Positions 6,335 through 12,250 of a DNA stretch of 12,250 bases are shown here, one piece after another. The DNA comes from Vulcanimicrobiota bacterium (GTDB lineage Bacteria; Vulcanimicrobiota; Vulcanimicrobiia; Vulcanimicrobiales; Vulcanimicrobiaceae). The stretch spans positions 1 to 12,250 of the forward strand of contig JACRUB010000175.1 of the NCBI GenBank assembly GCA_014305015.1, given 5' to 3'. The translations under genes and the position numbers were made by a program. The first letter of the stretch is position 1. The number at the start of each line of letters is the position of its first letter. The notes under the pieces are model-generated. The model was given only the letters and a program-made list of their open reading frames with translations. It did no database searches and was not told the DNA's origin.

Positions 6335-7055
6335 CAGCCGCTTCTTCGTCGAGGGTACGCACGAGCTGGGCGAGGTTGTCGAACTGCTCGGCGGCGACGC
6401 ACGCAAAGTCGTTGCAGTCCTGCGCATGAACTCCGGCGATACGATTGAAGTGATCGATTCGGCGGCGCAGCGTTTTTCCGCGACACTCACGCTTGCCAAT
6501 CATCGCGTCACCGCGCACCTCGATACGCTTTCGACGGCTTCTGAGATCGCCGGCCGCTGGCGCATTACGCTCGCGCAAGCGTTGCCCAAGGGCCAGAAGA
6601 TGGACTTCGTCATCGAGAAAGCAACCGAACTGGGAATCGCGGAGATCTTTCCGCTGTTCTGCGAGCGCACGGTTGTCGACGATGTGGGTCCCGGCAAATT
6701 GGAGCGCTGGCGGCGCTTGGCAAAGACCGCCGCTCAACAATGCGGCCGCTCCACGGTTCCCGAAGTCAACGACGCGCAATCGCTGACCGGCTTCGTTCCG
6801 TGTTTTAAGAATTACGATACGATTCTTTTTCCGTGGGAACTGGCCGGTCCGCAGCCATTGCGCGAAACGCTTCCGCCACTGGTCGAGCGGGCGCGCGAAA
6901 TCCTGATCATTATCGGACCGGAGGGTGGTTTTTCCAGCGATGAAGCCGCGCGCGCGAAGGACGCCGGTGCGCACCTTATCTCGCTCGGAACACGGATTTT
7001 GCGAACCGAGACCGCTGCGCTTGTGGTTTTGGCGATCTTAAATTATGTGAGTTAA
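6258..7055 (+). CDS. rsmE: 16S rRNA (uracil1498-N3)-methyltransferase RsmE; start uncertain
   Basis: RsmE methylates U1498 of 16S rRNA using S-adenosylmethionine. The SPOUT-fold signature is clear: WRITLAQALPKGQKMDFVIEKATELG, then PLFCERTVV, RWRRLAKTAAQQCGRSTVPEV, the knot motif GPEGGFS (220-226 counted from base 6258) and LGTRILRTETA (243-253). The N-terminal PUA-like domain should begin at RFFVEG, residue 28, base 6339. The only canonical start upstream is the ATG at 6258, which overlaps dnaJ by 77 bases and adds 27 residues that look like an out-of-frame reading of dnaJ. No GTG or TTG lies between. An ATT at 6330-6332 sits directly on the dnaJ stop (ATTAG) and would give the family-like N-terminus; the next ATG (6426) would delete part of the PUA domain. 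The enzyme identity is firm and the start is not. The dnaJ-rsmE linkage is common, though prmA usually lies between. Confidence 0.93.
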   Translation: MRAPAATASKRKTFSIASKTRSSPISSRFFVEGTHELGEVVELLGGDARKVVAVLRMNSGDTIEVIDSAAQRFSATLTLANHRVTAHLDTLSTASEIAGRWRITLAQALPKGQKMDFVIEKATELGIAEIFPLFCERTVVDDVGPGKLERWRRLAKTAAQQCGRSTVPEVNDAQSLTGFVPCFKNYDTILFPWELAGPQPLRETLPPLVERAREILIIIGPEGGFSSDEAARAKDAGAHLISLGTRILRTETAALVVLAILNYVS

Positions 7056-7096
7056 CCGGAACCTGTGCGCGGGCCGTCGTATACCCTCAGGTTGAT

Positions 7097-7378
7097 ATGA
7101 GTAAACGTTTGGAAGAGCTGCAACCCGGCACATCCGTATTTGTGGGCGACGAGCAAGTAGGCGAAGTTCGTGGGGTGTATAGCATTGGTGAGTCCAAGCT
7201 CGCCGAATACATCAACGTTCTGTGGAGTTCGCGGGCTGCGGAACTGCTGGTTCCCACAACAGAGGTGCGGGATATCGAGGATCGCGGCGTTATTCTGCAG
7301 GGGCCGGACGAGAGCTATGTGGACCTCGCCGTCTTCGATTCCCCCGCGCATCCTGAGATAACGCGCCTCGACGCATGA
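7097..7378 (+). CDS. Small PRC-barrel-like protein, function unknown
   Basis: This 93-residue protein has no signal peptide or membrane segment. The pattern VFVGDEQVGEVRGVYSIGESKLAEYINVLW, then LLVPTTEVRDIEDRGVILQGP, alternates short beta strands with Gly turns and resembles PRC-barrel domains, which bind RNA or proteins (for example in RimM). The resemblance is by pattern only and no activity is implied. The ATG at 7097 has a weak CAGG five bases upstream. A 41-base gap separates it from rsmE, so it may open the long downstream operon. Its stop overlaps the glycosyltransferase start as ATGA, suggesting translational coupling. Confidence 0.75.
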   Translation: MSKRLEELQPGTSVFVGDEQVGEVRGVYSIGESKLAEYINVLWSSRAAELLVPTTEVRDIEDRGVILQGPDESYVDLAVFDSPAHPEITRLDA

Positions 7379-8097
7379 GCATGAAATTCTCCATCGTCAT
7401 CCCCACGTATAATGAAGCTGGCGGCATCGAGCGGCTTATCGTGGGGTTGGACGATGTCTTCAAGCGTAACAATCTCGACGGCGAAATCATCATCGTCGAC
7501 GACAACTCGCCCGACGGTACCGGTGCGATTGTGGACCGCCTCTCGCAAACCCATCCGGTACGCTGCCTGCACCGGCCCGGCAAGATGGGCCTTTCAAGCG
7601 GTGTAATAGACGGTTGGAAATTTGCGCGCCCGGATTCCGAAGCGCTCGGAGCCATGGACGGCGACTTCAGCCACGACATCAATGTTTTACCGAAGATGGT
7701 GGAAGCACTCGAAAGCGGCGGCTATGGTCTCGCCATCGGCAGCCGGTACGTTCCGGGCGGCGGCATCGAAAATTGGCCGCTCAAACGCAAGATCACCTCG
7801 CTCGTTGCGATCTCGCTCGCCAAACCGCTCACCAAAGTCAAAGATATTACCAGCGGATATTTCCTTGTGAAGCGCTCGGCGATCCAAGGCGTCGACCTCG
7901 ATCCGATTGGTTTTAAGATCGGCCTGGAAGTGATTGCCAAAGCGCATTACGGCAATGTGCTTGAGGTCCCGTTCGTCTTTACCGATCGAGTGGCCGGCGA
8001 ATCGAAACTCAACCAAAAAGAAATCTTCAATTACCTCAAGCAGCTTGGAAAGATTTACTTCGGAAAATTCCGGCCGAGGGCGGAACGCCTTAACTAA
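7375..8097 (+). CDS. Family 2 glycosyltransferase, polyprenyl-phosphate mannosyltransferase type
   Basis: The 240 residues form a single GT-A domain like dolichol-phosphate mannose synthase (DPM1) and bacterial polyprenyl-monophosphate mannose synthases, which move a sugar from a nucleotide donor to a lipid phosphate at the inner membrane face. Visible motifs are FSIVIPTYNEAGGIERLI (5-22), IIIVDDNSPDGTG (38-50, nucleotide binding), the metal site MDGDFSHD (94-101, D95 and D97), the family-like AIGSRYVPGGGIENWP (120-135), DITSGYFLVKR and DRVAGESKLN (204-213). There is no C-terminal GtrA or transmembrane domain, so it is the short soluble or peripheral form. Mannose is the best-known donor sugar for this subfamily, but glucose or another sugar is possible. 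The ATG at 7375 overlaps the previous stop; ATG 7381 would drop two residues. The stop overlaps the accD start by one base. Confidence 0.9.
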   Translation: MSMKFSIVIPTYNEAGGIERLIVGLDDVFKRNNLDGEIIIVDDNSPDGTGAIVDRLSQTHPVRCLHRPGKMGLSSGVIDGWKFARPDSEALGAMDGDFSHDINVLPKMVEALESGGYGLAIGSRYVPGGGIENWPLKRKITSLVAISLAKPLTKVKDITSGYFLVKRSAIQGVDLDPIGFKIGLEVIAKAHYGNVLEVPFVFTDRVAGESKLNQKEIFNYLKQLGKIYFGKFRPRAERLN

Positions 8098-8948
8098 TGG
8101 CGATGCCGGAGTGGCTGCGCAGACGGCGCAATAAGCACGAAACAACTGAAGACGCGGCGCAGTGGACCAAGTGTCCGAAATGTGGTGAGGTGCTGTACCG
8201 CAAGGATTTAGCTGCCAATCTTTCGGTGTGCCCAAAATGCCACTACCATTTCCGCATGCACGCTTTCGATCGCGTCTCGATGATTATCGATAGTGATTTC
8301 AACGAAATCGGAAATGAAGTAGTCCCCGGCGATCCGCTCAAGTGGACCGATACCAAGAGTTATCCCGACAAACTCGCCGCGGCGCGCGAAAAATCGCAAC
8401 TGACCGAAGGCGTTGTGTGCGGTTTTGGAACCATCGCGGGGCATGCGGTTGCGCTCGCGGTGATGGATTTTAATTTCCGCGGCGGCACGATGGGAACCGT
8501 TGTCGGCGAACGTATCGCAATGCTGCTCGAAGAGGCGCGCAAGCGCAAAGTGCCGTGCATCATCTTTACTGCGAGCGGCGGAGCGCGTATGGAAGAAGGG
8601 ATGCTTGCGCTCATGCAAATGGCCAAGGTTACCGCGGCCGTGAGCCGTTTCATGGGCGACGGCAATTTCTTCCTCACCGTGCTCACCGATCCGACGACGG
8701 GCGGCGTATCGGCGTCTTTTGCCTTCCAGGGCGACATCATCATCGGCGAGGCGCGTGCGATGATCGGGTTTGCCGGGCGGCGCGTTATCGAGCAGACGAT
8801 CCGTCAGAAACTTCCCGATAACTTTCAAACCGCGGAGTTTCTGCTCGAAAAAGGCCACATCGATATGGTGGTTGAGCGCAGCCATATGAAAGAGACGCTC
8901 GCGCGCCTGCTTGACTATACGGCAAAGAAAGCGCCGGTCGCCGTATGA
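8097..8948 (+). CDS. accD: Acetyl-CoA carboxylase carboxyltransferase subunit beta
   Basis: AccD pairs with AccA in the heterotetramer that transfers CO2 from carboxybiotin to acetyl-CoA, making malonyl-CoA for fatty acid synthesis. The 283 residues carry the N-terminal zinc ribbon C26-P-K-C29 and C45-P-K-C48, with the family-typical WTKCPKCGEVLYRKDL. The crotonase-like core follows: MDFNFRGGTMGTVVGE (123-138), SGGARMEEG (160-168), DPTTGGVSASFA (198-209) and GFAGRRVIEQT (224-234). Length and motifs are normal and nothing is missing. The start ATG shares one base with the previous TAA (TAATG), and the end overlaps accA by ATGA, so the two subunits are probably made in equal amounts by coupling. 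The biotin carrier and biotin carboxylase (accB, accC) are not in the window. Confidence 0.98.
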   Translation: MAMPEWLRRRRNKHETTEDAAQWTKCPKCGEVLYRKDLAANLSVCPKCHYHFRMHAFDRVSMIIDSDFNEIGNEVVPGDPLKWTDTKSYPDKLAAAREKSQLTEGVVCGFGTIAGHAVALAVMDFNFRGGTMGTVVGERIAMLLEEARKRKVPCIIFTASGGARMEEGMLALMQMAKVTAAVSRFMGDGNFFLTVLTDPTTGGVSASFAFQGDIIIGEARAMIGFAGRRVIEQTIRQKLPDNFQTAEFLLEKGHIDMVVERSHMKETLARLLDYTAKKAPVAV

Positions 8949-9922
8949 ACGTCATCGTCGAACGCGAGAAGAAATTGCTCGAACTCGAGAAGACGATCAC
9001 GGATCTGCGCTCGGCGGCCGCCACGCAGCCCAGCCTCTCCACGGCGATTGAGGCGCTGCAAGACGAGTATAAGAAGATTCAGCGCGATGTCTTCGGGTCG
9101 ATGACCCCGTGGCAGAAAGTCAACATGTCGCGCCATCCCGAGCGGCCGACGTCCTCCGACTATATCGCGCGGCTCGAGACCTTCGATCAACTGCACGGAG
9201 ACCGCCATTTTCGCGATGATCCAGCCGTTACGGGCGGGCTTGCGAAGCTCGGTGAACGCAGTGTGATGGTGATTGCGCAGCAACGTGGCCGCGATACCAA
9301 GGAGAATCTCAAGCTCAACTTCGGCATGGTCACCCCAGAGGGGTATCGCAAGGTCAAGCGACTTATCGACCTCGCGTCCCGTTTGGGCATTCCGGTCGTG
9401 ACGTTTGTTGACACGAAGGGTGCCGATCCCGGCATCGGGTCCGAAGAACGCGCACAGTCCGAGGCGATCGCGCAGTGTCTCTACTCGCTAACCGTTGCCC
9501 GTGTGCCGATCGTGGCCACCGTGGTAGGTGAAGGCGGCAGCGGCGGCGCGCTCGCGCTCGCAATTGCCGATCATGTAATGATGCTTGAGCACAGCACCTA
9601 CTCGGTTGCTTCCCCCGAAGGCTGCGCCGCAATTCTGTGGGGCGATGCGGCAAAGGCGGAAGAAGCGGCGTCGCACTTGAAGTTAACGTCTCAGGACCTG
9701 CTGGGATTCGGGATTATCGATGAAATCATCCCCGAACCACTGGGCGGGGCGCACCGCGACGCGCCGGCTTTGATTGCAACGACCTTGCAAAAAATCGAAG
9801 AAGCGCTCGCGAGATTGTCGGCCTTGAGCGCCGAGGATTTGGTTGAGGAACGCTATCGCAAATATCGGCGTATCGGCGCATGGCAGGTAGAGCGTCAGAC
9901 AGCAGTAGCGATCAGCGGATGA
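8945..9922 (+). CDS. accA: Acetyl-CoA carboxylase carboxyltransferase subunit alpha
   Basis: AccA is the partner of AccD and contributes the carboxybiotin side of the carboxyltransferase site. The 325 residues match the family: N-terminal helices (1-60, ending in PWQKVNMSRHPERPTSSDYI), FDQLHGDRHFRDDPAVTGGLA (80-100), the family motif QQRGRDTKENLKLNFGMVTP (112-131), PVVTFVDTKGADPG (150-163), the oxyanion segment VVGEGGSGGALALA (193-206) and SVASPEGCAAILW (220-232). The C-terminal region (LKLTSQDLLGFGIIDEIIPEPLGGAHRD) is also typical. The ATG overlaps the accD stop by four bases. Bases 9919-9922 overlap the next gene in the same way. Confidence 0.98.
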   Translation: MNVIVEREKKLLELEKTITDLRSAAATQPSLSTAIEALQDEYKKIQRDVFGSMTPWQKVNMSRHPERPTSSDYIARLETFDQLHGDRHFRDDPAVTGGLAKLGERSVMVIAQQRGRDTKENLKLNFGMVTPEGYRKVKRLIDLASRLGIPVVTFVDTKGADPGIGSEERAQSEAIAQCLYSLTVARVPIVATVVGEGGSGGALALAIADHVMMLEHSTYSVASPEGCAAILWGDAAKAEEAASHLKLTSQDLLGFGIIDEIIPEPLGGAHRDAPALIATTLQKIEEALARLSALSAEDLVEERYRKYRRIGAWQVERQTAVAISG

Positions 9923-10239
9923 AACGCAAAGGGCGTTCTCATCAAGGCCTTCGTCTCTTTAGCCGTCTGGCCGTCGCAATGATGTCGCTCATTGTGTTTG
10001 CACTTGTCGGCGTTCAATTCGCGCACATCATCGATCGTAACGTTGCGATGGGCCGCTCTTTGCACGAGATTGGATCCGACGTGCAAACGTTGCGCGAACG
10101 CAAGCGCGAGCAGGAGCGCGAGCTCATTCGCTTGAGCGATCCGGCCGGTTCCGTTCCCGAGATTCACGATCGTCTGCATCTGGTTGGGCCCAAAGAAACC
10201 ATCATCTATCTGCGGGCTCCCAAACCACCCGCACCGTGA
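9919..10239 (+). CDS. FtsB/DivIC-like septum formation initiator protein
   Basis: This looks like a bitopic divisome protein of the FtsB/DivIC family, which links FtsL and FtsQ-type partners to septal wall synthesis. With ATG 9919 it has 106 residues: a basic cytoplasmic start (MKRKGRSHQGLRLFSR), one transmembrane helix (about 17-34, LAVAMMSLIVFALVGVQF), a charged coiled coil (about 45-73, VQTLRERKREQERELIRL), and the family's C-terminal block EIHDRLHLVGPKETIIYL (81-98), comparable to the usual R-x-x-L-x-M-V-x-P-G-E segment. An upstream ATG at 9880 would add 13 residues and overlap accA by 43 bases. I prefer 9919 because it makes the 4-base ATGA overlap seen at other junctions in this cluster. 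The S1 and Ppx/GppA genes that follow are frequent neighbours of divIC in Gram-positive-type genomes, which supports the call. Confidence 0.85.
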   Translation: MKRKGRSHQGLRLFSRLAVAMMSLIVFALVGVQFAHIIDRNVAMGRSLHEIGSDVQTLRERKREQERELIRLSDPAGSVPEIHDRLHLVGPKETIIYLRAPKPPAP

Positions 10240-10640
10240 CGCAGCGCGTTCGCGGGACCGTCATCAACGTGCATATGTTTGGGGCGACCGTTCGTTTGGA
10301 AAATGGGGAGATGGCCTCCGTTCCGATTGGCGACGTGAATGCCAACCGGGCGACGTACACGCGGGCGCTTTCCGCCAAGACCGACTTGCCGTTCGATGCC
10401 CATCCGGGCACTCGCCACAAGATTCTGGTGCTGGCCAAGACGCGTATCGATGAACCCATCGACCCATCGTCGGCGCCGCCCGAGATTACGGATGAACATC
10501 TCGAGGGGCAGATTGCAAGTTATCTTAAGGAAACGCAAGAGTGGGAAGCTGAGGACGCGCCGGCCGCACACGAGCGCCACTTTCTGCGCAAGAAACGCCG
10601 CGCCGCATTCTTTGAATCACGCCATTCCAAAGACCGCTAA
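10236..10640 (+). CDS. S1-domain RNA-binding protein (YabR-like)
   Basis: The first about 70 of 134 residues read as a single S1 OB-fold: VRGTVINVHMFGATVRLENGEMASVPIGDV, then a loop, then GTRHKILVLAKTRID. S1 domains bind single-stranded RNA. The remainder is acidic (ITDEHLEGQIASYLKETQEW) and then very basic (RHFLRKKRRAAFFESRHSKDR), a likely nucleic-acid-binding tail. In Bacillus, divIC is followed by the S1 gene yabR, so the position supports the family assignment, though sequence similarity to YabR is not established here. The start is GTG 10236, overlapping the previous TGA as GTGA; no better start exists nearby. It ends in TAATG shared with the Ppx/GppA gene. Its role is unknown, perhaps in translation or RNA stability. 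Confidence 0.82.
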   Translation: MTQRVRGTVINVHMFGATVRLENGEMASVPIGDVNANRATYTRALSAKTDLPFDAHPGTRHKILVLAKTRIDEPIDPSSAPPEITDEHLEGQIASYLKETQEWEAEDAPAAHERHFLRKKRRAAFFESRHSKDR

Positions 10641-11593
10641 TGGCTGATACATCAGCCGTCATCTCCATCGGCACGAACTCCACGCGAATGCTGCTAGTGG
10701 ATTGGTCGGCCAAACGGTTCGGGCTGTTCGGCGGTCACGCGACGCGCATCGTCAAGCAACGCTCGACCGGCACGCGCATTGGGGAAGGTCTGGCAGAATC
10801 GGGCCGTCTCGATGAAGTCGCTATGCGCCGTACGCTTGAAGTCGTCCAAGAATACATGAATGAATTGCGCGGCAAGACGGAACGCTTGCACGCGATTGCA
10901 ACCAGCGCGCTGCGCCGTGCCGAGAATGCCGATGAATTCATCAGGCAGATTCGCGACATCACGGGCGTGAAGCTCAATATTCTTGATGGCAAAGAAGAAG
11001 CCGCCGCGTCGTTCCGTGGCGCGGTGCCGTCATTGGATGACGTGGAGAACGAGCGAGTCGGTGTGATCGATGCAGGCGGCGGCAGCACGGAGTACGCCGT
11101 CGGTGAACACGAGCATCCGGGTCACAGTCTCTCGTGCGAAATCGGAGCCGTGCGATTGACGGAGTGGTTCCCGGCCCTGGCCGGCGAAGACGGCATGGTC
11201 GACAATCAAACGATCGACAAAGCACGCGCGAAAGCACGCGAGTTGCTTGACCGGATCACCTCGCTCCCCTCGGTCACGGCGATTGCAATCGTCGGCGGAA
11301 GTGCTACGACCGCACTTTCGGTGGTGCGCGGACACCATGCGCACTTTGGTGATCAAATTCTGAGACGCGCCAAATTGCGCGACGCCTTCAATATGCTCTG
11401 CGAACTACCTTTTGAGAAGCGCAAAACTGTTCCGGGAATGAATCCGCAGCGCGCTGATATTTTACCGGCAGGGATGTTGATTTTGGATACCGCGCTGGAA
11501 CTGCTCGGTAAGAATGAGGCGACGGTTAGTTACACCGATTTGCTTTTCGGCTACTTGCTGCTCGAGCGCGAAGGTAGTCTCTACCTGACGTGA
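10640..11593 (+). CDS. Ppx/GppA-family phosphatase with altered first phosphate motif
   Basis: This family (ASKHA fold) hydrolyses polyphosphate or pppGpp. The 317 residues match the short two-domain form. Motifs are ISIGTNSTRMLLVD (8-21), HAIATSALRRAENADEF (84-100), LDGKEEAAASFRGAV (115-129) with the catalytic-type E120, IDAGGGSTE (143-151, phosphate-2 loop), GAVRLTEWF, AIVGGSATTALSV and RADILPAGMLILDTALE. The first motif is normally Asp-x-Gly-(Ser/Thr)-Asn-Ser; here Ser occupies the Asp position (S9), although the metal-side Asp in DAGGG is kept. No C-terminal HD domain is present, as in actinobacterial Ppx proteins. Whether the substrate is polyphosphate, pppGpp or another phosphoanhydride cannot be read from sequence. 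The start overlaps the previous stop by one base, and the stop overlaps the next GTG. Confidence 0.9.
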   Translation: MADTSAVISIGTNSTRMLLVDWSAKRFGLFGGHATRIVKQRSTGTRIGEGLAESGRLDEVAMRRTLEVVQEYMNELRGKTERLHAIATSALRRAENADEFIRQIRDITGVKLNILDGKEEAAASFRGAVPSLDDVENERVGVIDAGGGSTEYAVGEHEHPGHSLSCEIGAVRLTEWFPALAGEDGMVDNQTIDKARAKARELLDRITSLPSVTAIAIVGGSATTALSVVRGHHAHFGDQILRRAKLRDAFNMLCELPFEKRKTVPGMNPQRADILPAGMLILDTALELLGKNEATVSYTDLLFGYLLLEREGSLYLT

Positions 11594-12108
11594 ACATCGG
11601 CCTGGTCTCCGATACGCACATGTTTCGTTTCTCGAAGGCGCTGCCACGCGAACTCGTTCGCGGATTTCGCGAACAGAATGTCAGCGCGATCCTGCACATG
11701 GGCGATTTTACCGACATCGGGATTGTCGAACACTTTGAAGCCATTGCGCCGTTTGACGCGGTTGCCGGAAACAATGACAATGACGCAATCGTGCAGCGGT
11801 TCGGGCGCAAGAAAATCGTAGAGATCGGCGAGGTACGTATCGGTATGGTGCACGGCGATAGCTTCACGGGAAAAACGCTACGCGTCGCGCAAAACGCCTT
11901 TTTGGATGAACGCGTCGATGCGATTCTGTTCGGCCATTCGCACCAGCCGTATTGCCAACTGCACGGAAAAACGTGGATCGTCAATCCCGGCTCGCCGACC
12001 GATAAACGCCTGCAGCCGCAATTTTCCTACTGCATTCTCACCATCGAGAACGACACCATTACCCCACAGCTGTACTACTACAGCGACAAGTCTCCAGTGT
12101 CACCCTGA
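11590..12108 (+). CDS. YfcE/MJ0936-type metallophosphoesterase
   Basis: This calcineurin-like phosphodiesterase binds two metal ions and cleaves phosphodiesters; characterised relatives act on model substrates and their physiological role is mostly unknown. The 172 residues have every metal ligand motif: VSDTH (D8, H10), MGDF (D39), GNND (N61, normally GNCD), MVHGD (H88) and GHSHQP (H116, H118). VNPGSPTDKR is the usual C-terminal element. The start is GTG 11590, overlapping the Ppx/GppA stop as GTGA. The final residues (SPVSP) and the stop are encoded by a short interspersed repeat, so the original C-terminus may have been different. It is the last gene of the overlapping series. A cyclic-nucleotide or nucleotide substrate is possible but not shown. 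Confidence 0.93.
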   Translation: MNIGLVSDTHMFRFSKALPRELVRGFREQNVSAILHMGDFTDIGIVEHFEAIAPFDAVAGNNDNDAIVQRFGRKKIVEIGEVRIGMVHGDSFTGKTLRVAQNAFLDERVDAILFGHSHQPYCQLHGKTWIVNPGSPTDKRLQPQFSYCILTIENDTITPQLYYYSDKSPVSP

Positions 12109-12119
12109 GCCTGTCGAAG
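12097..12119. repeat. Short interspersed palindrome-type element
   Basis: GTGTCACCCTGAGCCTGTCG followed by AAG is the left portion of a short intergenic repeat known from many bacterial genomes, whose full form continues with an inverted GGGTGACA-like arm. Here the right arm is degenerate (GCATGGGC), so no strong hairpin forms. The element overlaps the end of the phosphoesterase gene and provides its TGA. Recognition is from memory; other copies cannot be counted from this window. Confidence 0.55.
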
Positions 12120-12166
12120 CATGGGCGAGGCAAAATGCCCGAAGCCGCGAATCAAAGCCCTGCCAT

Positions 12167-12250
12167 GGGATGATGGTGGAACTGGTAGACACAACAGACT
12201 TAAAATCTGTCGCTCGAGAGAGCATCCGGGTTCGATTCCCGGTCATCCCA
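12167..12250 (+). tRNA. tRNA-Leu (anticodon UAA)
   Basis: The acceptor stem GGGATGA (12167-12173) pairs perfectly with TCATCCC (12243-12249), and the discriminator A is base 12250. The anticodon stem ACAGA (12194-12198) pairs with TCTGT (12206-12210) around the loop CTTAAAA, giving anticodon TAA at 12201-12203, which reads UUA and UUG leucine codons. A long variable arm (CGCTCGAGAGAGCAT, from 12211) marks a class II tRNA, and the T arm is CCGGG-TTCGATT-CCCGG. The D arm contains the expected TGGTAGAC stretch. Whether CCA is encoded cannot be seen because the window ends at the discriminator. No separate promoter is obvious in the 58 bases upstream. Confidence 0.97.

Noticed and set aside
6321..6974. 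Minus-strand frame of 217 codons inside rsmE
   Set aside because: rsmE carries unmistakable SPOUT motifs on the plus strand; the antisense frame shows no domain pattern.
7052..7093. Inverted repeat AACCTG-N22-CAGGTT before the PRC-like gene, with GGAACC and TATACC as possible promoter boxes
   Set aside because: The arms are only 6 bp with a long loop. GGAACC does not have a matching ECF-type -10 at the right distance, and no good -35 precedes TATACC. A promoter may exist in this 41-base gap but I cannot define it.
8208..8885. Minus-strand frame of 225 codons inside accD
   Set aside because: It is a shadow of accD with many His/Arg residues produced by reverse reading of common codons.
9880..9921. 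Upstream start (ATG 9880) for the FtsB/DivIC-like gene
   Set aside because: It would overlap accA by 43 bases and add a polar segment unlike the family; the ATGA overlap at 9919 matches the neighbouring junctions.
12120..12145. GGGC/GCCC hairpin as a terminator between the phosphoesterase and tRNA-Leu
   Set aside because: The stem has only four pairs with a 10-base loop and is not followed by a T run.

Overview
This is about 12 kb of densely packed, moderately GC-rich bacterial chromosome. It is mostly housekeeping sequence and reads as a fragment of an environmental genome. Shine-Dalgarno sites are few and neighbouring genes overlap by 1-4 bases. The conserved proteins are diverged but intact. 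The heat-shock locus is reduced to hrcA-dnaJ-rsmE, and the septum gene / S1 / Ppx-GppA order is one seen in Gram-positive-like lineages. My best guess is an uncultured terrabacterial phylum such as Candidatus Eremiobacterota (WPS-2). That is an inference from gene order and protein style, and no marker gene here settles it.

Layout. (1) 1-1559, plus strand: the 3' part of a Met/His-rich exported protein, a Crp/Fnr-fold regulator and a small secreted Cys-containing protein, nearly touching. (2) 1569-3524, minus strand: acetyl-CoA synthetase (acsA), convergent with the previous unit. (3) 3574-4092, plus strand: an exported TlpA/ResA-type thioredoxin, divergent from acsA. (4) 4102-7055, plus strand: a variant CIRCE operator inside a sigma70-like promoter, followed by hrcA, dnaJ and rsmE. 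(5) 7097-12108, plus strand: eight contiguous genes (PRC-barrel-like small protein, GT2 polyprenyl-phosphate glycosyltransferase, accD, accA, FtsB/DivIC-like protein, S1-domain protein, Ppx/GppA phosphatase, YfcE-like phosphodiesterase). From the second gene on, each start codon overlaps the previous stop. (6) 12097-12119: a short interspersed palindrome-type repeat that supplies the stop of the last gene. (7) 12167-12250: tRNA-Leu(UAA), ending at the window edge.

How the parts work together. HrcA should repress its own operon through the operator, tying the DnaJ co-chaperone and the 16S rRNA methyltransferase RsmE to heat stress. AccD and AccA form the carboxyltransferase of acetyl-CoA carboxylase and use acetyl-CoA of the kind AcsA makes from acetate. 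The same transcription unit appears to carry lipid-linked sugar transfer, a divisome component and a polyphosphate/(p)ppGpp-type phosphatase, so membrane synthesis, envelope growth and division may be co-expressed. No gene-free stretch exceeds 60 bases. I found no insertion sequence, CRISPR array or prophage gene. The most notable points are the variant CIRCE with its probably leaderless hrcA transcript, the missing canonical start at the dnaJ/rsmE junction, the Asp-to-Ser change in the first motif of the Ppx/GppA protein, and the Met/His-rich exported protein next to a Crp-like regulator lacking the usual cyclic-nucleotide contacts.
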